A stretch of DNA of 64,000 bases from Spirochaetia bacterium (GCA_022482625.1 JAKVOU010000001.1:1350784-1414783); one strand, 5' to 3'; positions 54,217 to 64,000 are shown, counted from the stretch's first letter. Program-made: numbers and translations. Notes: a model not told the origin generated them from the letters alone.

Positions 54217-55125
54217 ATGACATACAAGGATTATCAGCAGGCATTCCTCAACAGCTTCGAAAGAATCGGGCAGGAAGGCATCAATTTCATCGGACTTAAA
54301 CCCCTACCCACCAGTTCCTGCGTAGAAAACTGCGCTGACCAGTTGCTTGAGCTGATGTTTCCCGGACGTTGCGACGGTAGCAACAGCCAGTCAATGCAGG
54401 ACATTGTCGTTCATCAGCTTGAACAGGTCAGATGGACCATGAATACCCTGGTCTTTCAATCATACAACCATGAGTGCAAATGTACTGACAACAATGAGGA
54501 AGAAAGCCGGGAGCTGACCGAAAAAGCCATGGCAGTGTTCCTTGAAGAACTTCCCGAAATACGGAGGAAGATCAAACTCGATGCCCACGCAGGATTTGAC
54601 AATGATCCGGCAGCAAAGGATATACATGAAGTCATCCTCGCCTATCCGTTCATCAAGGCACTCACCATCCACAGAGTAGCCCATTGTCTCTATCAGGTAG
54701 GGGTACCGCTCCTGCCAAGGTTGCTCAACGAATGGGCCCATTCCAGGACCGGCATAGACATCCACCCAGGAGCTTCAATCGGTACAAGCTTCTTCATCGA
54801 CCATGGTACCGGTGTAGTCATAGGAGAGACCACTGCCATCGGAGACAACGTCAAGATATACCAAGGCGTTACTCTCGGAGCCCTGAGTTTTCCAAAAGAT
54901 GCCTGCGGAACGCTGATAAGGGGAGCCAAACGGCATCCTACCATAGAAGACAACGTCACGATCTATGCAAATGCGACCCTACTGGGGGATATTACCATCG
55001 GACACGACTCCATCATCGGCTCTTCGGTCTGGCTCAAACACGATGTACCGCCTTTTACTTCTGTCTTACTGCAGCAGCCTGAGACAATCCATCGGGAAAT
55101 AAAAAGGTCCAGCAAGAAGGCCTGA
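54217..55125 (+). CDS. cysE: Serine O-acetyltransferase
   Basis: A 302-residue left-handed beta-helix acetyltransferase for cysteine synthesis. The N-terminal helical domain is followed by RTGIDIHPGASIGTSFFIDHGTG, VVIGETTAIGDNVKIYQGVT and hexapeptide repeats to GSSVWLKHDVPPFTSV. His and Asp of the active site are present. The long N-terminus resembles the EpsC/SATase-plant type more than short bacterial forms. RBS AAGGAGGAG. It stands between the decayed mobile island and a convergent GntR regulator. Confidence 0.93.
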   Translation: MTYKDYQQAFLNSFERIGQEGINFIGLKPLPTSSCVENCADQLLELMFPGRCDGSNSQSMQDIVVHQLEQVRWTMNTLVFQSYNHECKCTDNNEEESRELTEKAMAVFLEELPEIRRKIKLDAHAGFDNDPAAKDIHEVILAYPFIKALTIHRVAHCLYQVGVPLLPRLLNEWAHSRTGIDIHPGASIGTSFFIDHGTGVVIGETTAIGDNVKIYQGVTLGALSFPKDACGTLIRGAKRHPTIEDNVTIYANATLLGDITIGHDSIIGSSVWLKHDVPPFTSVLLQQPETIHREIKRSSKKA

Positions 55126-55141
55126 CGAAAAACCGGCAGTC

Positions 55142-55837
55142 TCAGGAAAAAGTGCCCTGCAAGGTGGCCAGCATATCTACCCATGTCTTGCCTGCCAGGA
55201 TGTACTGGTAGTTTCTCAGCGTATTTGTCAGATGAAGACGGATAGCCTGCTCGGCAACCGGCAGATCCATTTCTTCCAAAGCAGAAAGGATCTGGCCGTG
55301 TTCCCTCAGTATTGCGACACATCGGTCATGGGTCAGTACGGACAGGCAACGGAGACGTTCACCTTGCAGTTGCATTTGGGAAGCCACGTCAGTCATACGG
55401 ACATTACCTGCAAGTTCTACCAACTTGACGTGGAACTGTCCGTCCCTTTGAAAATAAGTAGCCAGATGCCGTGCAGCCAGACAGGCCTCCATATCGGAGG
55501 CAAACATCCTCAATTCCTGCAGGGAACGCTCCGGCGGGCCACCGCCTGCAATGATTGACCGTACAGCCATACATTCGATTGCTTCACGGGTCTGTAATAT
55601 TTCCCTTATATCTTCGATTTCAATCGGACAGACAACGAACCTGTTTTTTTCACGTTCAATGAGATGGCATTCCACCAGCTTGAAAATTGCTTCCCTGACA
55701 GGAGTCCTGCTCATATCAAGTTCCTGGGATATCGCCAAGTCTGAAACGGTACTGCCAGGCATCAGCTCGAACCTATTGATCTTCTCCCTGATTGTATTGA
55801 AGGCAATCTTGGATGAATCACTTTTCGGCCGCGCCAT
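55142..55837 (-). CDS. GntR-family (FCD) transcriptional regulator
   Basis: A 231-residue regulator. The winged helix (FELMPGSTVSDLAISQELDM, SRTPVREAIFKLVE) is followed by an all-helical FCD ligand domain with the metal-site pattern REAIECMAVR, then FHVKLVELAGN and RLHLTNTLRNYQYIL. GGGAGGGAGC precedes ATG 55837. Regulators of this class usually control organic-acid or amino-acid catabolism. The neighbours (HAD hydrolase, cysE) do not identify a target. Confidence 0.9.
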   Translation of the reverse strand: MARPKSDSSKIAFNTIREKINRFELMPGSTVSDLAISQELDMSRTPVREAIFKLVECHLIEREKNRFVVCPIEIEDIREILQTREAIECMAVRSIIAGGGPPERSLQELRMFASDMEACLAARHLATYFQRDGQFHVKLVELAGNVRMTDVASQMQLQGERLRCLSVLTHDRCVAILREHGQILSALEEMDLPVAEQAIRLHLTNTLRNYQYILAGKTWVDMLATLQGTFS

Positions 55838-55944
55838 TGCTCCCTCCCCTTTGTGTGTACTACGCTTTTCCTATCATCCTAAGGTACACCATGGCAGCCG
55901 TCAACTGTAAATTTTAGAGATTGTATCAACACACACCCAAGAGG

Positions 55945-56793
55945 TTATCGGACCAAGTCGAACTGTGCCTTGCTTTTTCGCTTCAAGTCATCTGTCATTG
56001 CAATGTTGCAGACCACATCATGCACGATCCGGTCAAGCTCACTGCCCTGTGAATAATCGGCTGGAGTTATGAAATCGACCCTGCCGTCCTTCAGCAGGAC
56101 TTCCACATTCTCCTTGCAATCCTGCCGATACACGGCAATCGAGCAACCACCGTTTACTTTGACCAACTTCATGCAAGGGACGTCAGTCATCCCATCCCCG
56201 ATATAAACCATGTTCCTGAAAGGTACCGGACGTTCGTCCTCAGGGGTATACTTGTTCAGGCTCATATCATCAGACAGGTCCAGCACTCCTTTGTTGATCC
56301 GAAAGAGAAACTGTGTCTTCGTCGTATAGTTGACGACATTCTTCGGCCAGCAGGCAATGTTGTTCTCATCATAGAGAAATTCACAGGCAAAGACTTCTTT
56401 GAATTGACGGAAGATATCAGAACCCTCAATGATCTCACGGAGGCCCGAAGAGATAATGTAATGCTCGACTTGTATGCCATTTTCCTGTCCTAGGCTATTG
56501 ATTCGTGCGAACCACTCCAGCACGCCAGGATAGAACTCCAGATCTTTCCCCAGTGCCACGAAGTCTTCGCGTTTGATGCTTTTCCTTGCAACATGTGCAC
56601 GTTCCAGCATCAGATGCATATACGCAAGGACTCTGTCCATCTTCTTCTCAGCGGCAAGTGAATTTGATTCCTCCCAGAACTGCTGAGGTGTCATTCCTAC
56701 ACCAGGAATGAAACTATACTCCTGCATTTCCTTCGTACACAGTGTCCTGTCAAAATCATACATCATTGCCAATGTAGGTTCCAAATCAGCCAT
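55945..56793 (-). CDS. HAD-family hydrolase
   Basis: A 282-residue phosphatase-like protein. The nucleophile motif is MMYDFDRTLCTKEM (DxD), motif II Ser in YIISSGLREIIEGS, and motif IV GDGMTDVPCMK. A helical cap lies between motifs. The sequence fits the haloacid dehalogenase subfamily close to phosphoserine-phosphatase-like proteins. Substrate unknown. Same orientation as mtaB upstream and the GntR gene downstream, with gaps of about 50 and 107 bases. Confidence 0.85.
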   Translation of the reverse strand: MADLEPTLAMMYDFDRTLCTKEMQEYSFIPGVGMTPQQFWEESNSLAAEKKMDRVLAYMHLMLERAHVARKSIKREDFVALGKDLEFYPGVLEWFARINSLGQENGIQVEHYIISSGLREIIEGSDIFRQFKEVFACEFLYDENNIACWPKNVVNYTTKTQFLFRINKGVLDLSDDMSLNKYTPEDERPVPFRNMVYIGDGMTDVPCMKLVKVNGGCSIAVYRQDCKENVEVLLKDGRVDFITPADYSQGSELDRIVHDVVCNIAMTDDLKRKSKAQFDLVR

Positions 56794-56840
56794 ATGCCTT
56801 ACCTCCCAACCGGGAATCGCACGGACGCATCAGACATAGT

Positions 56841-58143
56841 TCAGGGAAGCAGCTCTACATGCATGAAATCTTTCTCAATGGAAACAAACCGTGCCCGATG
56901 AAGTTCCCCGACTACACAGAAACTAGGATCCCCGTCCACAATTACATCAATATAGTTGCCGCTGACGCCTGTAAAATGTCCATGTTTACGTTCCTGCAAT
57001 ATTATCTCACAGTCCTTACCCAGCTGTCTTTCCAGATATGTCCTGTGAAGTGAAACAGACAGATCCCTTAGCTTTGCTGCGCGCTCATCACGCAGATACT
57101 CCGGCAACTTGTCAGGGGCACCGAAAAGCTCAGTATCAGGCCGAGGGGAATAGGGAAAGACATGGAGCTGTGCAAAATGATATTCCTTGAGAAAATCATA
57201 GGTTTCCTGGAAGTCTTCTTCCCGCTCCCCAGGTAGTCCTGCAATGATATCAGCAGCAATAAACGGATCCTGCTTGATCCTGCGCATCTGGGTAATGATA
57301 TAGATGAGATGCGCCTTGTCATACTTACGGTTGACACGTTTGAGTACATAATCACTTGCACTCTGTACCGGAATATGGAAATGGGGCTGCATCCGCTCAT
57401 CCCCCAATGCAGCAAGCAACCTGTCATCGACATGGTCGGCTTCCAGTGAAGAAAGCCTGAGCCTTATATCAGGCCCAAGGGCAGGCAAAAGCTTTTCCAA
57501 AAGGCCTCCCAAGCCAGCACCCTCATGGTCATACATGGTCAGGTTCACGCCTGTGAGCATAATTTCATGGTACCCCTCTGCCTCAAGTTCACGTGCCCTT
57601 TGGATGACAGTAGCTACATCAAGGCTCACGGCTTTGCCTCGTGCCTACATGGACCCTGCAATATGCACAGTCATTGTCACAGCCATCCTGAATCTTCAGA
57701 TAAGCCCGACTATGGTAAGAAAATGATGCAGCGTCATAATCAAACGGCGAAGCATCTTCATCTGTAAACGTCTGCAGGCAAGCCATCAGATCCAGACCGC
57801 TGCGAAGTCCTGCCTTGATATGGCCAGGAAGTTTGAGCAACAAGGGTTTCTTGCTCAGGGAAATCACGATGATCCCTTTCCCCAATGCAGCAATTTCCTT
57901 TCCGTTCATCTGGGCATAGCAGCCGGTAACAAGACAAATTCCCTCACGGGCAAATTTCCTGATCATACGTCGGGCCTTCTGCTCAGCCTTGCTGGTCACG
58001 GTACAGGTGTTGACGATATAGATATCGGCCCCATCTTCTTCCCTGACGATTTCAAAGCCCTCTTCTGAAAACGCATCTGCAATGCCTTCGCTTTCACATT
58101 GGTTAAGGCGACATCCGAGGGTATATACACAGACTCTCAGCAC
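56841..58143 (-). pseudogene. mtaB: tRNA t6A37 methylthiotransferase MtaB, single-base frameshift
   Basis: Radical-SAM/UPF0004 enzyme that thiomethylates t6A37 in tRNA. GTG 58143, after AAGGAG, starts LRVCVYTLGCRLNQCESEG. The FeS motif CDNDCAYCR and the TRAM end (GHFTGVSGNYIDVIV) are present. One extra base in GTAGGCACG (57644-57645) breaks the frame; GTAGCACG restores RVHVARGKAVSLDVA. Every other motif is intact and the gene is normally conserved, so a sequence error is quite possible. It overlaps nothing and follows tyrA at 2 bases. Confidence 0.88.
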
Positions 58144-58144
58144 T

Positions 58145-58877
58145 CTATTGCTCCTTCGATACCAATTCTGCCAGGACATAATCAAGTGCACCCTTGAGTC
58201 CCATCCTCATCTGCTTTGTATAAGGATTGTAATGCTGCAGATCATAGAAAAGCTGCAAAGGATCATTGCAGGTCTGTTCTACGATGCTCAGGAGGCGTTT
58301 GTAGCCAGTCGTAGCAAGTTCCGTAGGCTGCAGGTCAAGTTCGTCAAGGACTCTTCCGATAAAATGCGTGATACCCTGGGACCACGCAGCTTCCCTATCA
58401 TGTGCATCCGGTGTCATCTCAAGCATTTTCAGCTTCATATCAGCCATGGCATCATAGACAGCCTTATATTCTTCAACATTGCAATCCATATTGCAGATAA
58501 CAAAAGGAAGCCCAGCAATCCCATTCTTGCCGGAATCAGGGACCGAACATGGGATGGGTAGCAATACAATGTATACCATCAGACAATTCGGTTTTCATCC
58601 AACGTGACGGATAGACTTTGACCGAACAGGTATCCATCACCACAGTCCCAGGTGCAATAAGGGACGATGTCTGCTTCAGGACGGATTCAAAGGCACTGAT
58701 GGAAACGCAATAGAACACATATGGGCATGAAAGCACTTCTTGTTCACTTGCAAGGGTAACCTGCGGCAACACAGGTCTGCTGTGCCTGCTATAGCCAAGG
58801 ACCTGATGTCCGTGTGCTGCCAGCTGCGTTGCCCAAAACGACCCGAAACGTCCCAGGCCATAGATACCTATTTTCAT
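58145..58877 (-). pseudogene. tyrA: Prephenate/arogenate dehydrogenase TyrA, single-base frameshift
   Basis: NAD-dependent tyrosine-synthesis enzyme of about 244 residues in total. The nucleotide site is KIGIYGLGRFGSFWA, and HCIATHPMFGP is the substrate-binding stretch. Here an extra T (plus-strand A at 58538) creates a stop after FGP. Removing it continues DSGKNGIAGLPFVICNMDC to the stop at 58145. The C-terminal helical domain is otherwise intact. ATG 58877 follows AGGAGAAACG. No ACT domain. Error or recent mutation cannot be separated here. Confidence 0.86.
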
Positions 58878-58989
58878 CGTTTCTCCTACCTATCTTCCTT
58901 CAGTCCTCAAGTCATTGAATAGTAGAACACTTGGCTGATAGTGGCAAGATACCAAAAGAAGGCAAAAGTGTCGACTGCATGGAAATACA

Positions 58990-59022
58990 GGAAACCCCTG
59001 CCGTAAAGACGGTACAGGGGCT
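58990..59022 (-). terminator. Terminator of the small secreted protein gene
   Basis: Minus strand CCCCTG (with TA bulge) CCGT, loop CTTT, ACGG CAGGGG, then TTTCC. The rest of 58878-59044 has nothing else. Confidence 0.68.
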
Positions 59023-59044
59023 TCCTTTCCAGAACCTTGGACTG

Positions 59045-59482
59045 TTATTTGCCAATCAGATTTTCACATTCACTGCAGCTTCCGTTTGCATTCATAAAAC
59101 GGTGGGATGCAGTTCCTTCACTGCCAACCTGCCGGTGAGAACCGGAACCGGCATTCCTGCCTTCGCCGTTTCTTTCTCCATCTGATCGTCCGGACCCAGA
59201 ATGTCTGCTACCGTAGGATTCTCTACCTTCTGCAGGACCGGAGCCATCCATAAGATGCCTGCCATTCTGGTTACCTGAGTAATTCTCACCAGAATCACGT
59301 GTTGCATAGTGGAAACCGCTGCCATCAAGAGGCTGTTCACCTGACTGTCTGGCATATCCTGATGTTACTGCCCCATCGATTCCGGCAGAACGGGAAATCC
59401 CAGTCCTTCCGCTGGCAAAAATCGAAGCTCCGGCGATAAGTGCCGTCAATGTGATTGCAATGATTGTCTTTTTTGTATTCAT
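59045..59482 (-). CDS. Small secreted Gly/Ser/Arg-rich protein (paralogue A)
   Basis: A 145-residue exported protein with signal NTKKTIIAITLTALIAGASIFA. The mature part is low complexity, rich in Gly, Ser, Arg and His (SGRSDGERNGEGRNAGSGSH), with a final CSEC pair. No enzyme fold is visible. RBS AAGGAGACAGAC. It shares the N-terminal block, the phrase PLDGSG/SLDGSG and RBS context with the gene at 59604-59888, so the two arose by tandem duplication. Function unknown; metal binding by Cys/His is conceivable. Confidence 0.7.
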   Translation of the reverse strand: MNTKKTIIAITLTALIAGASIFASGRTGISRSAGIDGAVTSGYARQSGEQPLDGSGFHYATRDSGENYSGNQNGRHLMDGSGPAEGRESYGSRHSGSGRSDGERNGEGRNAGSGSHRQVGSEGTASHRFMNANGSCSECENLIGK

Positions 59483-59603
59483 GTCTGTCTCCTTGATGAA
59501 TTTCTTGGTATGATTGTCGGATTTTTAGAACCCGATATAGGAAGATCATAGTGTCAGGCACCAGTTTTTCCTTTTTGAATGCCTGCACTGCCAAAAGGAC
59601 CGG

Positions 59604-59888
59604 TTACTGCCTGCAGGAAATGCAAGTACAGTCTTCCCTTTCCATTGCCTGCCGGCCATAATCCTGCATACAGGAACCCACTGCTTTCCCCTGCACTTTG
59701 CCATATCCATCTGGCCATCTGGTCCACTGGGAACCCGATCCATCAAGACTCCTGTCACCGACTTGCCTCGTGTACGAAGAGGTGTTTCCTGTTGTCCCTG
59801 AAGCCTGATCCCCTCCTCTGGCAAAAAGTGCCGTACCAGCCAAAAGTGCTGCCGCCGTCAAAGCTATGAGTGTTTTCTTTGTGTTCAT
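59604..59888 (-). CDS. Small secreted protein (paralogue B)
   Basis: A 94-residue exported protein with signal NTKKTLIALTAAALLAGTALFA, then SSYTRQVGDRSLDGSGSQW, and ending in a Cys-containing tail (CTCISCRQ). It aligns with paralogue A over the signal and the (R)Q-G(D/E)-LDGSG region. The C-terminal half diverges, and a frameshift relative to A is possible. RBS AAGGAGACAGAA. Function unknown. The 59483-59603 gap between the two copies has no gene. Confidence 0.6.
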   Translation of the reverse strand: MNTKKTLIALTAAALLAGTALFARGGDQASGTTGNTSSYTRQVGDRSLDGSGSQWTRWPDGYGKVQGKAVGSCMQDYGRQAMEREDCTCISCRQ

Positions 59889-60101
59889 TTCTGTCTCCTT
59901 GTCACAGTTTTTTTTATTGCTTACATACCAGATACTACGGGCCGTATATGGGAAAATTATGGTGATATACCTTTTTTTTCATATGTCGAAAAAGGCAGCT
60001 GAAGTTCCCTTTTTAGGACAACTACGGACCTTTATCAATAAAAAACAATGTGGTATCATATATGACAGCCAATGAGTTTTGTGAAGGAGATAAATACTAT
60101 C

Positions 60102-61106
60102 ATGACATTTGCTGAAAAGATGAAAGGCAACGCAAAGGCTGCTGCCAAATCCTTGGTGTTGCCGGAAGGCACTGAACCCCGTACCCTCCAGGCTGCCAGA
60201 AAAATCCTGGATGAGCACATTGCAAAGAAAGTTACCCTGCTGGGCAAACAGGCAGAAATCGAAGCCAAGGCAAAAGAACTTGGTGTAGGACTGGAAGGCC
60301 TTTGTATCGTTGATCCTGAAACCAGTGAAAAGAGAAAAGACTTCGGACATGCATACTATGAACTTAGAAAGCACAAGGGTATGAGCGAAGAAGAAGCATA
60401 CGGAAAAATTGCAAATGAGCTTCGCTGGGGCGCCATGATGGTCCGCATGGGAGATGCAGATGCAATGGTCGGCGGTGCAAGGAACACGACCGGCGATGTA
60501 CTGGTAGCTTGTTTTACAATCATCAAATGCAAGCCGGGCATCAAATATGCCTCCAGCTGCTTCGTAATGGCCACAGACAAGACCGATCTGGGAGTTGACG
60601 GTTCCTTTATATTTGCTGACTGTTCGACAATTCCTAATCCGACGGCAGAACAGCTTGCCGAAATTGCTGCGGCATCCGCAGAAAGCTGCAAGACTTTCCT
60701 CGGCGCAGAACCACAGGTAGCCATGCTTTCCTACTCGACCAAGGGTTCCGCAAAAGGTGAACTGGTTGAAAAAGTCCAGCAGGCTACGGCCCTTGTTCAG
60801 GCAAAGTGCCCGGATCTTGCCGTCGACGGTGAACTTCAGCTTGATGCAGCCATCATCGGCAGTGTCGCTGCACAGAAGGCAAAAGATAGCAAGGTAGCAG
60901 GAAAAGCCAATACCTTGATTTTCCCTGACCTGCAGTCCGGAAATATCGGTTACAAGTTGGTACAGAGACTGGGCGGAGCCCAGGCTTATGGCCCGATTCT
61001 TCAGGGATTCAACCATCCTGTGTCAGACCTTTCCAGAGGCTGCAGCGTAGAAGACATTGTAGTTACCAGTGCCGTCACGCTGGCTCAGGCAGGCAGCATG
61101 AAATAA
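60102..61106 (+). CDS. pta: Phosphate acetyltransferase
   Basis: A 334-residue PTA-type enzyme that interconverts acetyl-CoA and acetyl-phosphate for substrate-level ATP formation. The core reads AMMVRMGDADAMVGGARNTTGDVL, then VDGSFIFADCSTIPNPTAEQLAEIA, and ends PDLQSGNIGYKLVQRLGGAQAYGPILQGF with RGCSVEDIV. Short form without the N-terminal DRTGG domain. ATG 60102 has AAGGAG 12 bases before it. Fits a fermentative anaerobe. No ackA neighbour is present in the window. Confidence 0.95.
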   Translation: MTFAEKMKGNAKAAAKSLVLPEGTEPRTLQAARKILDEHIAKKVTLLGKQAEIEAKAKELGVGLEGLCIVDPETSEKRKDFGHAYYELRKHKGMSEEEAYGKIANELRWGAMMVRMGDADAMVGGARNTTGDVLVACFTIIKCKPGIKYASSCFVMATDKTDLGVDGSFIFADCSTIPNPTAEQLAEIAAASAESCKTFLGAEPQVAMLSYSTKGSAKGELVEKVQQATALVQAKCPDLAVDGELQLDAAIIGSVAAQKAKDSKVAGKANTLIFPDLQSGNIGYKLVQRLGGAQAYGPILQGFNHPVSDLSRGCSVEDIVVTSAVTLAQAGSMK

Positions 61107-61130
61107 TTGCTGATATCTGGCCATATCAAG

Positions 61131-61171
61131 AAGGGTGTCTTTTCCTATAACATGGAAAGGCACCCTTTTCC
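61131..61171 (+). terminator. Terminator of pta
   Basis: AAGGGTGTCTTTTCC pairs with GGAAAGGCACCCTT (one bulge), followed by TTCC. Confidence 0.75.
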
Positions 61172-61506
61172 ATATCAAAGGCAATGGAATAAGAAATGGT
61201 TAGCCGGCGATGCATATGACTTTTCAAAGCCGGTCAGATATATACAACACTTAGAAAGGCCTCTCACAAGACAGCATCCTGCATAAGCCCCTGAAACCGC
61301 CTATCTGACAATCTCTGTATAAACCCATCAAGATAAACGACCTACCAGTAGTATCCAGTATTGCAAGAGGTTATTATAATATTATCAATGATATTAATAC
61401 TCCTATTAAGGAATGATATATAGTACAACAATAATTTACTTACCCTAATAGAGGTTCTTTTCACCAGATACTACAATCATTTTCAGTAGGAAAACATAAT
61501 CTTTGA
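61172..61506. other. Intergenic region without recognised feature
   Basis: 335 AT-rich bases between convergent pta and rsmA. It contains an imperfect palindrome around AATATTATCAATGATATT. No RNA gene or promoter could be supported. Confidence 0.5.
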
Positions 61507-62383
61507 CTAATGCACTCTTGTACCGATTATCCTTGCGAGCTCTACAATCTGTGCAATTTCAAGTTTCTCTGCTCGTTCAGAGTCCCTGATCCCTGCAGCC
61601 AAGAGACTGTCAAGCACAGCATCCCTGCCGACCATGGCTCCACTTTTACCAGAAAGCAGATTATTCCTTACCGTTTTTCTCCTCTGGTGAAAAAGATCTT
61701 TCACTACCAATAGAAAGAACTGATATTCTTCGGCAGGGAACCATGGGCTCCTTTTTCTTTTCAAGGACGGTAACGCTACTGACAACCTTAGGCACAGGAT
61801 AAAATGCTCCATTGCTGATGTCCATGGCAATTCTGCAGTCATAGTCAACCTGAGCAAGGATGGAAAGAGTCGACCAGTCCTTGTTCCCAGGATCAGCACA
61901 GAGCCGACACGCAACTTCTTTCTGCAATGTATAGACCATCCGTTCCGGCCGACAGCCTTTTTCAAGCAAATTTGCAATGCAAACAGAACCGACGTTGTAC
62001 GGAAGGTTACCACAGATGACATCAGGGGTACCGTGTCTTTTCCACTGCATTTCCCAAGATTTCAGTGCATCACCTTCGACAAGATGGAAGTTCGGCATAT
62101 CAAGAAAAGCCTGTCCGCTCAAGATCCTGCAGAAACCATGGTCAATTTCGAAACAGGTCACCTCGGCTTTGGAATCCAACAGCAAGGTAGTCAAAGCCCC
62201 GATACCGGGACCGATTTCCCAGACTTGTTTCGACTGGTCCAAATCCATCAGGCTGACAATCTTTTCCCTGACTGTTTCAGACAGCAGAAAATTCTGCCCG
62301 AATTTCTTTGACATGGCCAATCCATTGACCTCAAGAATATCCCGTATCGCCGTGGGGGATCCGTAGGGAAAGTTCCAGCTCAT
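61507..62383 (-). pseudogene. rsmA: 16S rRNA dimethyladenosine transferase RsmA/KsgA, single-base frameshift
   Basis: Methyltransferase that dimethylates A1518 and A1519 of 16S rRNA. SKKFGQNFLLSETV, the SAM site VWEIGPGIGALTTLL and NLPYNVGS are present. One extra base (CCC, plus-strand GGG 61745-61747) breaks the frame after KKKEP. Removing it gives WFPAEEYQFFLLVVKDLFHQ and a normal helical end at 61507. ATG 62383 is used; GTG 62389 is closer to CAGGAG and may be the real start. The 5' end overlaps comEC. rsmA is rarely lost, so an error is likely. Confidence 0.88.
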
Positions 62384-63822
62384 ATGCACGATATCTCCTG
62401 TTTCTCAAATACTTGCAAGCATACAGATACACTGCAAGTGAGGTCAAGAGTGTCAAGGCAAAGCATCGGTATCCCCATCGTCCGCTATAGCAGGCCGGTA
62501 TATACAGCTTGACCCTGACAGACCAAGAAAACAAAGACAGCAAGACATCCTGTACTTTTGCAAGCAAACGGAGACTCCTCAGGCATACCACAGGGAAAGG
62601 AAGACAAGACGACATGAGGCAGAACAATGCCAAGGCAAGGGCAAAGGTAATCAGCAATCCTCCCACAGGTGCCGAGACAAGGGCCGCCACCGTCCATTCC
62701 CCGCCTATGCATTCAGAAAGAGGATAGACAAGCAGCAGGGCAAAGAGCGTAGGCAGCAAGATACCGGACAATGGAGAAGGAGCCGGAAGCAACAGAGCCA
62801 TGCACAGCAAAGCCCCTACAGCTCCGTAGCTAAGCAAGGTCCCTGCCTGTCCGATGGCATACGGAAAGAGAAGCAGCTGCACCACGAACGAAAAACCAAA
62901 CACCTTTTCCCTGGCATAGCATTGCCACGGTCCGATGATTACTGCCAGGAAATTCATAAGCAAAGCCCTGACCAAACTGGGAAGAGGCCCTGCAACAATG
63001 GTAAAGCACAATGGAAAGACAAGTGACAGCCGTCGTCCCAGATAAGGACCGAACAGCAAGGTAGGTAAAAAAGAAAAGATAAGCGTCAGGACAGAAAGAT
63101 GCATGCCAGACAGAGCCAGCAGGTGTGCGCAACCACACTTCAAGGCAGCTTCCTTTATGGGAAAACCTTCCTGGTCGCATCGTCCCAACAGCAACAGACG
63201 GCCGAGTGTCACAGGAATCCTGCGCAGCAACTGATGCTGCACACCGGTACGGAACAGGTCCAGCCACCACTGCCAATCAGCAAGGCCCTTACGAAGTACC
63301 TGAATCTGCCCGGCCTTGAAACCGATATCTGTTACCTTCCCTTCAGCTGACAGCCTGTCACCGACCTGTACTTCGACAGGTTGTCCATAGAATATGCAGG
63401 CGGTACCTCGGCAAGAGAAAGTTCCTCCGTCCTTAGAGGCGACAAGGCTGGTCCTGACCTGCACGAACATGTTACCCCCGGAAGTTTCCTTTTCATCAGA
63501 AATAGCAACACCTTCGATTCCTGTAACCATCTGCAGTTCTGCATCCGGGAACAAATGATGATACATCTTCTCCCCTCATAGTCAGCAGCAACGCCAGAAA
63601 AGAGAAAACAGTCAACCGGAAACATACATTGATGCAGCTAGGGAAACAAACAACGGACAGGGACATAAAGACAAAGCACGCAACAAGGAAAAAAAGCGGA
63701 TAACGTAACACCGAAGCTCCCGTAAAGCCAAGAAAGGCAAGTACGGGACAAGACAGATAAGATACAGGCGCAATAAAATTCCTGAGAATCTTTCTTCCAT
63801 GCTTCTTTAGCACAGAAAACAC
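62331..63822 (-). pseudogene. comEC: ComEC/Rec2-type competence membrane protein, probable frameshift
   Basis: DNA-uptake channel-like membrane protein. ATG 63822 opens two N-terminal hydrophobic segments (FIAPVSYLSCPVLAFLGFTG and on). The frame then switches near 63566-63575, and MYHHLFPDAELQMVTGIEG leads into the OB-like domain and the ComEC core (CGCAHLLALSGMHLSVLTL, SLVRALLMNFLA). The reading frame is broken by what looks like one extra base in AGGGGAGAAG. No metallo-beta-lactamase domain follows, so this is a short ComEC form. Two separate genes are the alternative. Confidence 0.75.
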
Positions 63823-63836
63823 TGCTTTCGGTTGCT

Positions 63837-64000
63837 TCAGATACTCCTTATCAATGCATCAAGCGCTACCATCGAAGCAAGAAGTGACAAATCAATATGG
63901 CCTGCTCCTGCAAGGTGAAATAATCGTGAAGAAAGTTTTTCACTGCGTTTTTTTTCCCTTCTCAGGTCCAGGACCTTTTCCAATGCATCCTTGGTCTCTC
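63837..64000 (-). CDS. C-terminal fragment of an unidentified protein (runs off window)
   Basis: The last 54 residues are visible: ETKDALEKVLDLRREKKRSE and then SRLFHLAGAGHIDLSLLASM, ending ALIRSI at stop 63837. They are helical and charged. The gene lies 15 bases upstream of comEC in the same direction. A DNA polymerase III delta subunit end is conceivable from genome context in other bacteria but is not supported by a motif here. Confidence 0.5.
   Translation of the reverse strand, partial: ETKDALEKVLDLRREKKRSEKLSSRLFHLAGAGHIDLSLLASMVALDALIRSI

Overview
The window is bacterial chromosomal DNA, dense with genes and of medium to low GC. My best guess at the source is a spirochaete of the Sphaerochaeta type from an anaerobic or gut-like habitat. 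This rests on overall protein style (many lipoproteins, beta-barrel proteins ending in an aromatic residue, glycyl- and glutamyl-tRNA synthetase forms) and on a Firmicutes-type mobile-element remnant. No rRNA, tRNA or CRISPR array was seen, so the taxonomy is an inference.

Layout. 1-2755: glyS (partial), gltX and an outer-membrane protein. 3057-5684: a BtuFCD/FecBCD-type metal-chelate importer. 5674-10110 (minus): an alpha/beta hydrolase, an RloA/RloB (AbiL-like) pair whose catalytic residues are substituted in both proteins, an unknown small protein and a lipoprotein. 10293-14102: a very acidic protein, a TrpX-type solute-binding protein and a two-component system. 14387-19793: an envelope cassette of MMPL-type RND transporter, LolA-like protein and beta-barrel protein. 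Then come a TetR regulator, a complete insertion sequence (20597-22326), a second TrpX-type ABC importer and a MATE exporter. 27060-27500: 3' remnant of a group II intron. 27555-38191: one long minus-strand catabolic operon (DtnK-type kinase, Fe-alcohol dehydrogenase, PdxA2, DapA-like aldolase, 2-hydroxyacid dehydrogenase, TctB, TctA, TctC) under a PrpR-type sigma-54 activator. 38284-42163: five consecutive lipoprotein genes of LPP20/LpoB type. 42568-46356: rsfS, an exported protein, yqeK, nadD, obgE, rpmA and rplU. Then a self-operator TetR gene, argS, and divergent birA/bioY sharing a BirA operator. 50963-54045: decayed mobile DNA (transposase remnant, RelB/YafQ pair, relaxase remnant, serine recombinase pseudogene). 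54217-64000: cysE, a GntR regulator, a HAD hydrolase, mtaB, tyrA, two small secreted paralogues, pta, rsmA, comEC and one partial gene.

Working together. Two binding-protein-dependent importers and a Tct importer feed metal chelates, amino-acid-like solutes and probably a four-carbon sugar acid. The sugar acid would be phosphorylated by the DtnK-type kinase and oxidatively decarboxylated by PdxA2. BirA controls BioY through a shared operator.

A striking global feature is a set of eight single-base insertions that break otherwise well-conserved genes (outer-membrane protein, pdxA2 three times, mtaB, tyrA, rsmA, comEC). Housekeeping genes are among them, so sequencing or assembly error must be excluded before any of these is called a true pseudogene.
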